Shown here in pieces: positions 1 to 11,152 of a stretch of 64,000 nucleotides of DNA. A program made the position numbers and the translations under genes. Numbering within the stretch: position 1 is the first letter of the stretch; each line of letters starts with the position of its first letter. The stretch comes from Sipunculus nudus (taxonomy: Eukaryota > Annelida > Sipuncula > Golfingiida > Sipunculidae), in assembly GCA_026874595.1 (NCBI GenBank), contig CM049317.1:28397401-28461400 (forward strand). Reading direction: 5' to 3'. The notes beneath the pieces were generated by a model. That model was not told the origin of the DNA and ran no database searches. It saw only the letters and a program-made list of their open reading frames with translations.

Positions 1-119
1 ATATATTACTAAATACACTCATCAGTCGTTTCACTGGAGGCGTGTAGACTGAAAAAAAAAACACAACGGATGTTCAATCCCAATTGATAGAACTTGCATC
101 ATTTCTCATAGAAAGGCCA

Positions 120-232
120 CACTGACCGACAAGTCCACCCCCTCCCCTTCCCCCACATTTCCCCCTCCCTGGGCCAAAATGTTCTCGCACTCCCCCATCC
201 CCCCCCCCCACCCCCGGTTTCAAAGCCTATGA
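120..232. repeat. C-rich low-complexity tract
   Basis: A pyrimidine-rich stretch with several C homopolymer runs. No gene or motif is visible in it. The first 880 bases of the window otherwise show no supportable exon. Confidence 0.6.
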
Positions 233-889
233 CTAGGGGTTATCATGCAAACGAATGCTCGAAGAGTGTGCTACTCGTGTATGAGTGTGTGAGACACATG
301 GGATGAAAATATGGTATCTCTGAATAGGTACACAGCAGATACCAGTTACTGCAGCTATGCATACACGTCATAAAAAGGGCCTTACATGCATACACGTTAT
401 AAAAAGGGCCTAACATCAACAGTGCGTGAAAACATCCGTGACAAACTATATGGTTGTTATGACATATATTACTCACATACACGTGGGACCTATGTACCGC
501 ATCAGAGCTACTTGAAAAGAATTATTCCGGCGACGTAACTTCCAAAATTATATTTATATATAGCGCAAGCAGTCTCTTTCAAAACCCGCCTAGCCGCTGG
601 GAACAGTAAATGACTTTCCATCATTCCCTGTTTAAATCAGACCATCCTATTACTTCAATTATCAATAAAAGAAGGTTTGCATTGTGCCTGCATTATATTA
701 TCATTCCCAGTAATGTATACTCACGTCACACGGTTTTCCTCGATAAATCCAGGTTATTTTCAAACAAAGAGGAACGCTTCCGCATGCGAATGGTCTGTAT
801 AAACATAAAACGGGAATTCAATCAGTCAGGGAGACCCCATGCAGACTGTTGACTAATGTAAGTGATACTCCGGTGATTCCTTTATCCTA

Positions 890-1184
890 TTAAAAGTCCA
901 GACGTAACAGCTTCATGTCATATTCTGTGTTTAGCACATCATTTGAATACAGGTGCATGACGCCTGTGGCTCCAATGAGGCCGAATTTTACATGTAGCTT
1001 CTTCCGGTTTTCTATACAGAAGGTCATTGTATGTGTATGTGTGTGTATGTGGGTGCTGACTTTGTGCTCAGTTGGCATTCATTGGTGATGAGGTATAGTG
1101 ATGGGTCTTGTCCGTCATCCTTCCGACTATGGTCTCTCAGGTACATGACGCTATTTGTTGCCGCTTCAAAACTGGACAGGTTTG
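890..1184 (-). CDS. 3' exons of an unrecognised gene (two exon-like segments)
   Basis: Two minus-strand segments look like the last exons of a gene. The upstream one (1184 to 1061) follows a TGTGCAG acceptor and opens in phase 1. It encodes ANLSSFEAATNSV, then VMYLRDHSRK, DPSLYLITNE and CQLSTK, and ends at ACAAA|GTCAGC in phase 2. The downstream one (1011 to 890) follows CTGTATAG in phase 2, encodes KKLHVKFGLIGATG, HLYSNDVLNTEYD and KLLRLDF, and stops with TAA. The phases match across the junction. The intron would be only 49 nt and CA-rich, which is very short, so the joint may be wrong or intronless decay may be involved. The short beta-strand-like pieces loosely recall galactose-binding folds, but I do not recognise the family. 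Exons further upstream were not found. Confidence 0.35.
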
Positions 1185-1259
1185 CTGCACATATATGATA
1201 ATTAATTAACACATCTTGTAATATTATCACAATAACAATGTTTGGATCTTGTGAAAGCA

Positions 1260-2270
1260 ACAGTTTCCCCGGGCCAATATACCTTAACCCTTTTCCCGAA
1301 CGAGCACCAGCTGAGAGTTCAGTAAAAATATACTCTAGTGTTTATATATAGAGTTTTGTATCATTCTTTAAAAAATCGTTCTTTTTTTAAGTAACCGCCC
1401 CCATTTTTTCGGTACTGTCTTAATTTAAAATATGTACATGGAGGACTCCCTGTCGGTTTCGGACTACATTACAAGGCCGCAGCTTCCGTACTATTCCGCT
1501 GATATTTATTTGCGGCTGTAACCAGGCCCGATGACTACCGCGCATGCGGGTCCTGATCGTGTTATCAGGACCAATATTGGGCAATATCTCCGAGGAAACC
1601 CCATAAGACGCAGTCGTTTCTGAGTGGAACACGGCAGTAAGGTACAGCTTCCCACTAAACCAGCAGCGGGCTCACCCTGAGCGGGGACCGACAGTGCATA
1701 ATCTCACTGCTCCTACACTTACATTCAAACTCATGACCCCCTGGCTTAGAGTAACTCTAGACATCAAAGGCTAGAAGGAAAAGGGTTGAATAAATAAAAA
1801 GGTTCAGAATGAACCTCATTGGAACCAGCAGCTTTGCACTGACATCGGACAAGGGAGAGTGTGCCTGTGTATTTACCAGTACGACGACGTCTATGTGGTT
1901 AAGTCCCCGTTAGTGAGGTTATTACGTTGATCAAAGGCCTATTTTGCAGTCACGTACCAAAACGGAAAGGATTCCCACGTATATCCTCTCGGATGTTGGT
2001 TCAGGAGGATAATTTGAGGCATTCAGCTTGGTCATAAGTAAACATAATCACCCAGCAGTGTGGATGCAGCACAGACAACCACTGAGCGTTATCAGTCAGC
2101 AGCCATACATACACTGATAAAAAAGCGTTATTCACGGCTGTAATCAGTGTGCAATCGGTGCTGGGGATAACAGGCGGTCATTAAAAAAAAAACGTGCTCA
2201 GGGGGTGAATGTTCTCAGTATATTTTACGTGTTGGGGAAACCTATCCACGCTCACATATCGTATACCAGG
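1260..2270. other. Stretch without a recognisable gene
   Basis: No splice-flanked open segment or repeat that I can name was found here. A short minus-strand ORF at 1420-1632 has no supporting signals. Confidence 0.5.
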
Positions 2271-2274
2271 ATGT

Positions 2275-2413
2275 CAGGGGCGGATCCAGGATTTAGGAAA
2301 AGGGGGGTCCAATGCCGCAAAATTTTGTCTGAAGTCCTTAAAAAACGTTGTTTCTGATGAAAAAAAAAGGGGGGGGTCCGGACCCCCTGGACCCCCCCCC
2401 CGATCCGCTTCTG
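2275..2413. mobile_element. Short TIR element (MITE) with 5-bp TSD
   Basis: The left end CAGGGGCGGATCCAGG is mirrored by the right end, whose complement reads CCAGAAGCGGATCGGG, so the ends are terminal inverted repeats. GATGT lies directly before the left end and directly after the right end, which is a perfect 5-bp target duplication. The 139-bp interior is non-coding with A and G/C runs. A second member with the same ends lies at 8996-9236. It would be a non-autonomous DNA transposon; the superfamily is not assigned. Confidence 0.7.
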
Positions 2414-2469
2414 GATGTAGATAATAACGGACATGAAAACTGGGATGAACACATGCAAAAAAATGACAT

Positions 2470-2495
2470 CTCTCTCTATATATACATATATAAAC

Positions 2496-2541
<46 letters not shown>

Positions 2542-2576
2542 TCTCTCTCTTTCTCACTCTCTCTCTCAATATATAT

Positions 2577-2621
<45 letters not shown>
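2470..2621. repeat. Compound (TA)n / (CT)n / (GA)n microsatellite
   Basis: A long TA run is followed by a CT-rich stretch, a short TA stretch and a pure GA run of about 40 bases. All apparent ORFs over it are low-complexity artefacts. Confidence 0.95.
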
Positions 2622-2622
<1 letters not shown>

Positions 2623-2768
2623 ATAGACAGTGAACCGACTTTTCTGTGTATTCTAGTTCAATCTCTTCAAACAATAAACCAGAATGGGTATTCATACATC
2701 TCTATATAATATATATCTCCATATATATTATATATATTATATATATGTCTCCATCCATTCCTCTCGTA

Positions 2769-2880
2769 ATAGGCCGGTGTTATTATGAGACAGGTGGTCC
2801 TTCAGACAGGTTCAACTGTTTTTTTTTTAATTTAATCTACATACAGGGCTCTTTCACACAAGCACATGAACTGAAACGCT
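2769..2880 (+). repeat. Local duplication, copy A
   Basis: About 113 bases, beginning at AATAGGCCGGTGTTATTATG and running to GAACTGAAACGCT, recur almost unchanged at 3921-4035. The few differences are single-base changes and a T-run length change. Non-coding. Confidence 0.85.

Positions 2881-2970
<90 letters not shown>
2880..2970. repeat. (TA)n followed by (GA)n microsatellite
   Basis: About 50 bases of TA and about 38 bases of GA, directly abutting the end of duplication copy A. Confidence 0.95.
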
Positions 2971-3920
2971 CAGACAGACAGACATACAGAAGGTAACAGG
3001 TTAAATACCGAATAAAAGGGGGCCAATTGGATTTGTTGTTGTTTAAACGCAAGCTTCATATTAACCGAAGTTAATCTAAAATACTTTCCAAGAAAGACGA
3101 AATGACACTTCTGGTCTACACAATATGATAGATACTTCTGTGAGCATTCTAATTACAAGATCATGATTCACCGTGTTACCCTTTAACCATTGCTTCACAT
3201 GCAGTGTTTTATTATGATAATGGGTTCCCTGACAAGTAACAGCTTCTGAAAACAACATTATTTCAGTGGTTACACAGGAAAACAAATATTTATGACATTA
3301 TCACAAATTATAACTCAAGAAAACTCAGCTTGTACACAAAATTAAAACCTGAATAACTATAAAAGGAAATATTGTATATTATAATTTAACATATTACTCG
3401 ATATATGTGTATTTATTAAGTGTCATGTAGACGAATGAATATAAAATACCATCTTTAATAATCAGAATGGATACCAATGACTGCAGGGATACATGATATG
3501 CTTTATTTATAACAGGGCTAAACACTGAAACTTATCTTACAAATAAACTGGTTTAAATATTTAACGTAGCTGATATATTTTGAAATACTAACGAGTTACA
3601 CAATTAACTAGAACCTTGGTTTAAGGGTCACAATAGTCAACATCAGTGTTTGCTGTTAAGCTATATATTCATAAATGAGTTTTCATTGTTAAAATATGTA
3701 TGCTTCATATTCAGGGTTATATCTCTTTTCGTACAATTATCAGGACAATATCACACGCATCAAGTAGCATTGTGGAGCTTGATAAAGAATATATAGTATC
3801 ACCTGTTGAACAAGACAACCTGTGATACTGGCCACAAATGGTCCTAATTCACAGGTGTTCTTATAAGATAGGTCAGCTATAAACAATTTGAATGTTTTGG
3901 GTTCACTCAAAGGTGGTCTT

Positions 3921-4035
3921 AATAGGCCAGTGTTATTATGAGACAGGTGGTCCTTCAGACATGTTCAACTGTTTTTTTTTTTTAATTTAATCTACATACA
4001 GGGCTCTTTCACACAAGCACATGAACTGTAACGCT
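3921..4035 (+). repeat. Local duplication, copy B
   Basis: Direct repeat of 2769-2880 at about 1.15 kb spacing. The two copies differ at only a handful of bases, so the duplication or conversion is recent compared with the surrounding sequence. Confidence 0.85.
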
Positions 4036-4124
4036 GTATAACGCTTTATAAGATTACACGTCGTCATCAAAATCGGTCAATCGGTCAATAGATATTTTGA
4101 AAAAAATTATATTTATATACGAAT

Positions 4125-4240
4125 AACCTCTCTCTCTCTCTCTCTCTCTCCCTCCATTCCTCTCTCTATCCTCCTCTCTCTTCACCCATTCCTCTCTCTC
4201 TCTCTCTATCCTTCTCCTTCTCTCCACATAAGTCTCTCTT
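4125..4240. repeat. CT-rich simple repeat
   Basis: Interrupted CT/CCT tracts with ATTCCTCTCTC variants. No coding signal. Confidence 0.85.
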
Positions 4241-4965
4241 TCCTACGTCCCAAAGTTTTAGCTATATTGTATCCTGTCATCCAGACATATGAAGAAAACA
4301 AATTTGAAGTAAGTATTGTTTAATTTACATGAAACTTTTCTTTTTTTTCATATAATTTATAAAGTAATATTTTCTAATTGTATTACATAATCTGCATATG
4401 CATTAATCTAAAGGAACGTCTAATGTTTACGCTTGCATACCCTACGTAAGCTAAGGTCAAAACGTGAACCTGACATATATTGTAAATCGACACTAAATAC
4501 TGGTTAAATTTAATGTTAAAGCATGTATATTAAATGTAACCATAATACCAAATAGTGGACCTTGAAGGACTTAGGCTTAATAATTGGCGTCTTCTTGATA
4601 AACACAGAAACAATTTACATCCCAAGTCCAGTAAAGCATTACAGACTATATCTCGCCATATTTATGTACTCTTACGATGCTCCTATCCTCATTCTGACCT
4701 TAAAGCCCATATGAGTAGTGTCCTGTATCTGAGGCGTGTTAAGAGGGGGCAGAAGTTTTCTTCCTTATTCTTCTTCATGCCAGCGTCATGTATAAAATAT
4801 TTTTTTAGCATTCCGAGCAAACTTGCTTACTTGCTGACACACCCCTCGTCACTTAGCTCCTGCATCTACTAAAATATGGCTGTCTATGACCGATATTTCG
4901 ATAGAAACAACATTATATACACATGCCCAATATGAACTTTCATATACTTTGGCTGTTATGATATT

Positions 4966-5212
4966 TCATGCGCCAACCAACTTTTCACCAAGGCCGAAGT
5001 TTGAAAGCTCTGTAGTGATTCTCGGCAATCTATTAGCAAAACCAGGTCGGCAGAGAGGACTGACTACTTCCAAACATCCTCCAGTTTTCAGCTGATGGTA
5101 CACAGACTTGACAGCATATTCCTGAAAGATATTAAAACTGTTCGTACCGTACATATGGAATAATTACTGACTTAGTATTCTTGCAGGCTTGTTATCCGAC
5201 ATTAATGGGAGG

Positions 5213-5289
<77 letters not shown>

Positions 5290-6789
5290 TTAATATATAT
5301 AATTTTCATGGTATAATGTTCAGAATTATAGTAACCATTGAGGACATGATTGGTTATGAACTCCATCTTTCACTTTAAATAACAGAAAAACAATAAATAA
5401 AATAACCAATCCAATAAATTATTATAGCTTAGTTAATAGAATAATATTTAAGACATGATGTGCAAACAGTATTTAAAAAGGTTACATCATGGTATGCGTT
5501 TATGTAAGGTATAAATGAGGGCATAGTCCATACCTGATTCTTCTGCAAATTCCAGGTCTGGAAAAAAGAACCCATGTTGAACCCATGAAGTATAATGATA
5601 TGAATAACAGAACATATGTATATCTAATGATATATCGAAAAACGTTAATTCATAAGCCTATTATCCAATCAATTTTAGAAGAACTGTGAAATGGGAATGA
5701 CATATATATATATATACACAGGGTAATCGAAAGGTAGTAATAATTAAGGGAATAATTAAGAGACGATTTATTAAAGAACCGTTCTCAAGGATGTATAGAC
5801 CTGTTTCGTGTTCTCTCTCGCTCTCTTTCATTTCGTGCTCTCTGTTGCTCCCTTTGGTTGCGAGCTAATTTATGCAGGCTCAGCTAAAATAATAGAAACA
5901 TGTATCATAATTAATACACGGCTAAGGTCAGTACGCTTGCGGATGTGCATAAAGATCTTAAGTCAAAACAGTTATTTTCAATACCCTGTCTTAATTAGAA
6001 ATATACATTAGGATGAAAATATTAAAATTAGATCTCTGTTTGAATAAAATTGCATTTCACAACAATAGCCTCCGGCGCAAAGCATTGTGGGGAAGCATTG
6101 TACTTCTTAAAACAAAATCCATAATTATTATTTATAACTAAAGATATATACATATTATATAAAGTATATATAAGTACGTAATTTTTCATATTGGATATAA
6201 TGAATAACAGATTGTAATGATCAGTGTATTTTCACACATTGGAAATAATGAAGGACAGGTTGTAATGAATAATGTATTTTTACATATTGGAAATAAAGAA
6301 GGACATATTGTAATGATCAACGTATTTTTCACAAATTGGAAATGCTTGATAGATTGTAATGATGTTCAGAGAAAATTCACCGTGACTGGTCTGTTGGTCC
6401 CCTTGGGAGTATCCATAAAGCTTGTTTCTCCATCTTCCACAGATCCTTCAAGAGATTCACTGTCGCCCATGTATGACAATCTATGGTCCATTATTGTCAC
6501 AGCTGTAATTATGTTATTAACCATATATTAACTTGAAAAATGTATGTTTTTGCTTCTTGTATTAGTTGATTTGTTTTTAACAAAACCAACAAATAGCAAA
6601 GAAAATCAATTCTGTTAGGCAGGAAAGTTTGCTAGATCATGATTAAAAACGGGCAATGCAAGTAACGAAAGAAGACAATCTAGCTTCTTTCCTGTGGAAA
6701 CTGATAATGACAGAAACTTTTACCTTTTAGTGGTGTAAAGTTGTAACAATATTGATTGGTCTTGTAGCATATAGGTCTTTCTTTCGCAA
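4966..6789 (-). CDS. Unrecognised gene, last four exons
   Basis: Four minus-strand segments join in frame with good splice signals. Exon a (6789 to 6724, 66 nt) follows TTTATTCCAG and ends G|GTAAAAG, phase 1 to 1; it encodes AKERPICYKTNQYC and YNFTPLK. Exon b (6502 to 6381, 122 nt) follows ATTACAG in phase 1, encodes MDHRLSYMGDSESLEG, VEDGETSFMDT and GTNRPVT, and ends at ACG|GTGAAT in phase 0. Micro-exon c (5557 to 5534, 24 nt) lies between TTTTCCAG and GTATGG in phase 0. Exon d (5121 to 4966) follows ATCTTTCAG, encodes EYAVKSVYHQLKTGG, EVVSPLCRPGFAN and GLGEKLVGA, and stops with TGA. No junction carries a stop. Exon b is acidic and Ser-rich. If its donor is unused, it would instead end at TGA 6366. 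I do not recognise the protein, and the 5' end was not found. Confidence 0.5.
5214..5285. repeat. (AT)n microsatellite
   Basis: About 70 bases of nearly pure AT. It lies in the intron between the 24-nt exon at 5534-5557 and the last exon at 4966-5121. Confidence 0.95.
6190..6345 (+). repeat. 48-bp tandem repeat, about 3 copies
   Basis: Units start with ATTGGAAATAATGAAGGACA and recur every 48 bases with several substitutions. 48 is a multiple of three, so a plus-strand ORF with 16-residue repeats appears, but it overlaps the minus-strand gene and lacks support. It most likely lies in that gene's intron. Confidence 0.75.
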
Positions 6790-7669
6790 CTGGAATAAAA
6801 TAAAAAAATTAAAAATTCTGCAATAGACCCTTATACTGCTATCAATCTTGTTGAATAAATAGTACACAATACGTGAATGAATTAGGGTCATCATCATACT
6901 ATGTTCATGCGCACATGTCCATTATTTATTCAGAAAATATACAATAACACGTGGCTAGTGCAAATTGCTTTTAGTGAATAATGTTGATCGTATTAGTATA
7001 CCCGCATTGTAACCAGCCTAGTAGCAATGTGTGGTTTAACATTAATTTGTCTGTATATCTAGTTGCTTTGGTAATCATGATAAATTTAAGACTAAACATT
7101 AAAAGTAGTAACAACGCCGATATAACCGTGTTGTTGTGTATTTGTTCATGGGCCATGCGCCACCCATATCGCAGATAAAATATATGACATGACTTAAGCA
7201 AGGATCTCATGGCTCTGTGTATAATCCATTTTGATTAAATCCTGCCATCTGTTTATTATTCATAAATGTGTCTGATGGAAAAGTCACAGATACATTATAT
7301 GATATGACAAATATTTCATAGCTCTGTATAACATTAGTTTTGCCCAAATCTTGCCAAGCGCTATTCAGAGAATGCAGTGAGGTTCTAATAATACGAATGC
7401 CCATTCACCGGGTTCAAATACACCACTATTATCGCTATTTTTTCAAGCTCAGCTTATATAATGTTTCTTCCCTACAGCTGGTGTCAGTACACACACTTTC
7501 TAAACGTAAAAGTATAGAAACATGGGGATTACACATGATATTCCTTCTTATAATTCTCTTTGTACAACAGGAAGTATGATGAAAAAAAAATATGTCAATT
7601 CGAACCAAGCTCACATTAATGTCGAATGAAACTCTTCCTGGCCTATACTGACCTAAAAAAGCTTCTAAG

Positions 7670-7673
<4 letters not shown>

Positions 7674-7727
<54 letters not shown>
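7674..7727. repeat. (AT)n microsatellite
   Basis: About 54 bases of AT. The surrounding 6.8-8.9 kb contains only unsupported small ORFs. Confidence 0.95.
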
Positions 7728-7729
<2 letters not shown>

Positions 7730-8995
7730 AGCTCTTTGTCAATGACGTGCTTCAACTGTCACCTAAGTGTCCCACCGTGTCTATGATTATAGCGAATAAA
7801 ATATAATAAACATATGGAATGACTAACCCGTTGCTCTGTTTAAAGCCAGAACAGTAGTTTATACTGATCTTGTACACAACCGAATATATCCGCCTACTGT
7901 TCCACGGCAACTTGCGTTGAAATTCGACTCTACAATGGAACTATTATGCACTGATTGTAAGGTATTTTTAACGTTGTTTGTACAATAAAAGTGAGTGTAT
8001 ATCACTCTAGTTAAAATCATATTTGCAGATAAACGCAAATAGCTTGGGAAAGACATCGCACCTATAAAAAAATTCACACATACACACGCTAAACCGAAAC
8101 ACATTTTACGTATATCTGTTTGTTCATATGTCAATAAATGTGCCCTCTTGCAGCAAATCCGTCTCACTTCCACAAAAATATTTTTTGGACATTTGCCCAT
8201 CCTTTGTTTATGAACTGTATACTTTTTGTGCATGAACTGTACACTTTTTTGTATGAACTATACACTTTTTGTGTATGAACTGTATACCTTTTTTTTACTT
8301 AAAGTATTAGTAAACCATCGAACACAAATCTACATCGCAGGTGCAAATTTGTCAGTCTTGGTCACCATGCCGTGTACCGCTGAACATCAGCGTCGCTGTA
8401 ATCAAGACAAACAGTGATGAATTTACTTACCAAATATTAGTCCTACCGTGGTCTTTATGGTTTCAACGGATAACCCAAATACACATTACTTTTTAAGTCC
8501 GTTATATGTTTGTTAAAATCTTCCCTGATGTGTAGATAAACTATACTGCGCAATAGAGACAACAATTCTATAGCCATGTGCAAAATGAAAAATCCACTAG
8601 GCCTTGCTCAGATATGGATTTTCCCAGAGTAAGACAGGAAATGGTCTTCCAAGCTTTGTAATTTTCACCCCTCTGAGCAGGCAGTATTACGACATATAAC
8701 CAGGCTACACAAGGACCATTGTCACCAAAATAATTGTGTGTAATTCTTCTTGTGCTTAATTAAGCTGTATATATGGAGTCTAAATTACATGGTTGTGTAA
8801 AATGTACAGATTTGTAGTATGAGGAATATTAAGTAGTTTCATCGCTACCCTGATGCTGTGTAATCATCATGATAGTTTGAATAACATTGACTACTCGAAA
8901 TCAGAGCAGCATAGATTAGTCACTGTTGTCGAGGAATTACCTGTTTTAACTGCGTACACACTCACACACACAAACACACATATATAAACATACAC

Positions 8996-9236
8996 CAGGG
9001 GCGGATACAGGAATTTAGCATAGTGGGGGGTGTGTGTGTGGGGGGGGGGGGGGAGGTAATGGCCCAGGTGTGTAAATTTTTTTGAACATTTAGGATTAAT
9101 CGTGCAATCTACGACCGCTTAAATGCATTATAAGCAAAACAATGATTATAACTGTTCTATACACTTGGTGTACTATGTGTTATTCCTAGATTTTTATGGT
9201 TAGGTCCCCTGCCCCCCCCCCTTAAATCCGCTCCTG
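8996..9236. mobile_element. Short TIR element (MITE), second copy
   Basis: The left end CAGGGGCGGATACAGG pairs with the right end, whose complement is CAGGAGCGGATTT. The flanks are TACAC and TACAA, a 5-bp target duplication with one mismatch. The interior (241 bp overall) has G and C homopolymer runs and no ORF. It belongs to the same family as 2275-2413. Confidence 0.65.
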
Positions 9237-9251
9237 TACAAACACAAACAC

Positions 9252-9253
<2 letters not shown>

Positions 9254-9286
<33 letters not shown>
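9254..9286. repeat. (AT)n microsatellite
   Basis: A short AT run just outside the second MITE. From 9300 to 10470 I see no supported feature. Confidence 0.9.
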
Positions 9287-9287
<1 letters not shown>

Positions 9288-10479
9288 TACTGTTGGCTTC
9301 ATATTGGGGAGGATAAAATTTCGTGATTTTAACTTTTTCAGTGGTTTAATCGCGATCTCACATCTAAACACATGCACATACCATAACCGTCATTATATTT
9401 ATTACTTATATAAAATATGTTTACATTTTTCTTATAAGGATAGGGCCATGGCCTGTTGGTGGCGCGGTCTATTTAATCGGGATGATGGTATCTATATGTT
9501 AAGAATGAGATGTTATTAACAAGCCATCTCGATTTCAGGTTTTGTATGCACTGGGTTAGGAATAATACAGTCATAACCTGTCGTTAGGACATTAAATAAA
9601 AAACTTAATAATTAAGATGAAAATCTTAATAATTGCACTGAGACGCAAGGAAACATCGGACGAGTGGAAAGATTTAAACATTCATTAATGACAGATGATT
9701 TGAATGATATGATATCATTTATTATAGCAATCTTATTATCATTAATTTTTTTTAAACTTTTACCTTTCAACTTGACTTCAAAGATGGGAACTCTTATACA
9801 CGCAGGGTTTATTTTCGCGATAATTCCCTTCTTGAATATCGTGAATTTTAAACCTTCATGAACAAAAGGGCAACCCCGGTATATTTATATGGGTTTATTG
9901 GTTTCTACTGTCGGTCAAGACTAGATACTAGAACTGGATGACTAGATTCAAGAGTCAACATATCAAATATCTTTCTCTACGAAAGTAATAAATAAGCTTC
10001 ACTCTTTGTTATTTACACCAAGTGAGCACATGAACACACAAAAAAACCCACATGTATCAGATATGGATATGGCGTTGTTGACTATCAGCCATGGATAGAT
10101 TATATTGAATAATCTTAAACCACAAACCTTAAGTTGTTTCTGATAATCACTTCTGACTTGTAAAAAACCCAAATCTGTTTCGGAATTGCTCTGGATTTAA
10201 CAAGAACGAATGCTTACACTTTGTTATATACCATCCAAGATTTCTTGTTGCAGACACAAAAACTTCAACCCATAAACACACAATAAACATGTACTGTGCC
10301 TAGATATCCAGGAGATTATTTCCCTGTGTTGTATTGCAGTTGATTACTCATAGAAGCAATGGTTAAACTATATGTAGTTTCGTTTATCATAAGCAAATAA
10401 GGGACGTCAATAGATAATTCCTTCTTTTCATTTTGAAACAATACTATCAGCATAATTATTTGGGCTTTACTTTACATTT

Positions 10480-10731
10480 TAACTGCCGTGAGAGTGGGTT
10501 GTAGTATCCCTTCCAAGGTCGATGGTTCACTTCTGGTTCTTCAGCTTCCTCCATCTCTCTCAGTATGATCTTCAGCTCTATCGATATGTTCTATTTTTGC
10601 CTTAAATGTCTAAATCTATCAAAATCTGTCAAACTTTGTCGTTGCTGAGGGAGCCAGTACAGGCCGGAAATCCCGGAGACCTGTGACTGGCTAGAGCGCC
10701 CACTCCACTTTCAGTCAGTCAGTCTTTAAAT
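10480..10731 (+). repeat. Dispersed repeat, copy 1 (SINE-like)
   Basis: Starts near ACTGCCGTGAGAGTGGGTTG and ends near TTTCAGTCAGTCAGTC. The block GCTGAGGGAGCCAGT and the following GGAGACCTGTG recur in the same order at 52440-52715. The two copies diverge clearly, mainly by small indels. Probably a short interspersed element. The tRNA-like head is seen only at the 52.4 kb copy. Confidence 0.65.
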
Positions 10732-11077
10732 TTTAACGAAACGTTACATATTTTACAATATTTATTTGTCTGAAATTAGAACACGATTTCTAATTAAACC
10801 ATTGACAGTTCACCAGTTCTTTCTATCTACCTTTACATTCCGAAAAGACCATTCTAAACCAACGAGATTTTTATTTTGCATTTTCATACCAATGTCAGCC
10901 GATTAAATTTTATTGATTAGTGAGCAGTAATCAAGAAACAAAATGAAGTTTATTATAAATCTACCTTCATGGCAGAAGAAAAAGAAAACCCCGACATAAA
11001 TGTATTAGTGTTGCTCTCTCGCTCATATTTTCTCTTTTGGACGGTTTCTAGTTCGTTATAAATGTATATATAATTTT

Positions 11078-11093
11078 ATATATTATATTATAT

Positions 11094-11150
<57 letters not shown>
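11078..11150. repeat. (TA)n microsatellite
   Basis: A TATAT/TATTA lead-in followed by about 50 bases of TA. From 11160 to 13030 I see only unsupported short ORFs. Confidence 0.95.

Positions 11151-11152
<2 letters not shown>

Noticed and set aside
2252-2996. Several ORFs of 66-147 codons
   Set aside because: They run through (TA)n, (GA)n and G/C homopolymer tracts and consist of YIYI, SLSL and ERER repeats.
4555-4872. 105-codon plus ORF
   Set aside because: No family recognised and no supporting signals.
7859-8233. 124-codon minus ORF
   Set aside because: No ATG-supported or splice-supported structure and no recognisable family.
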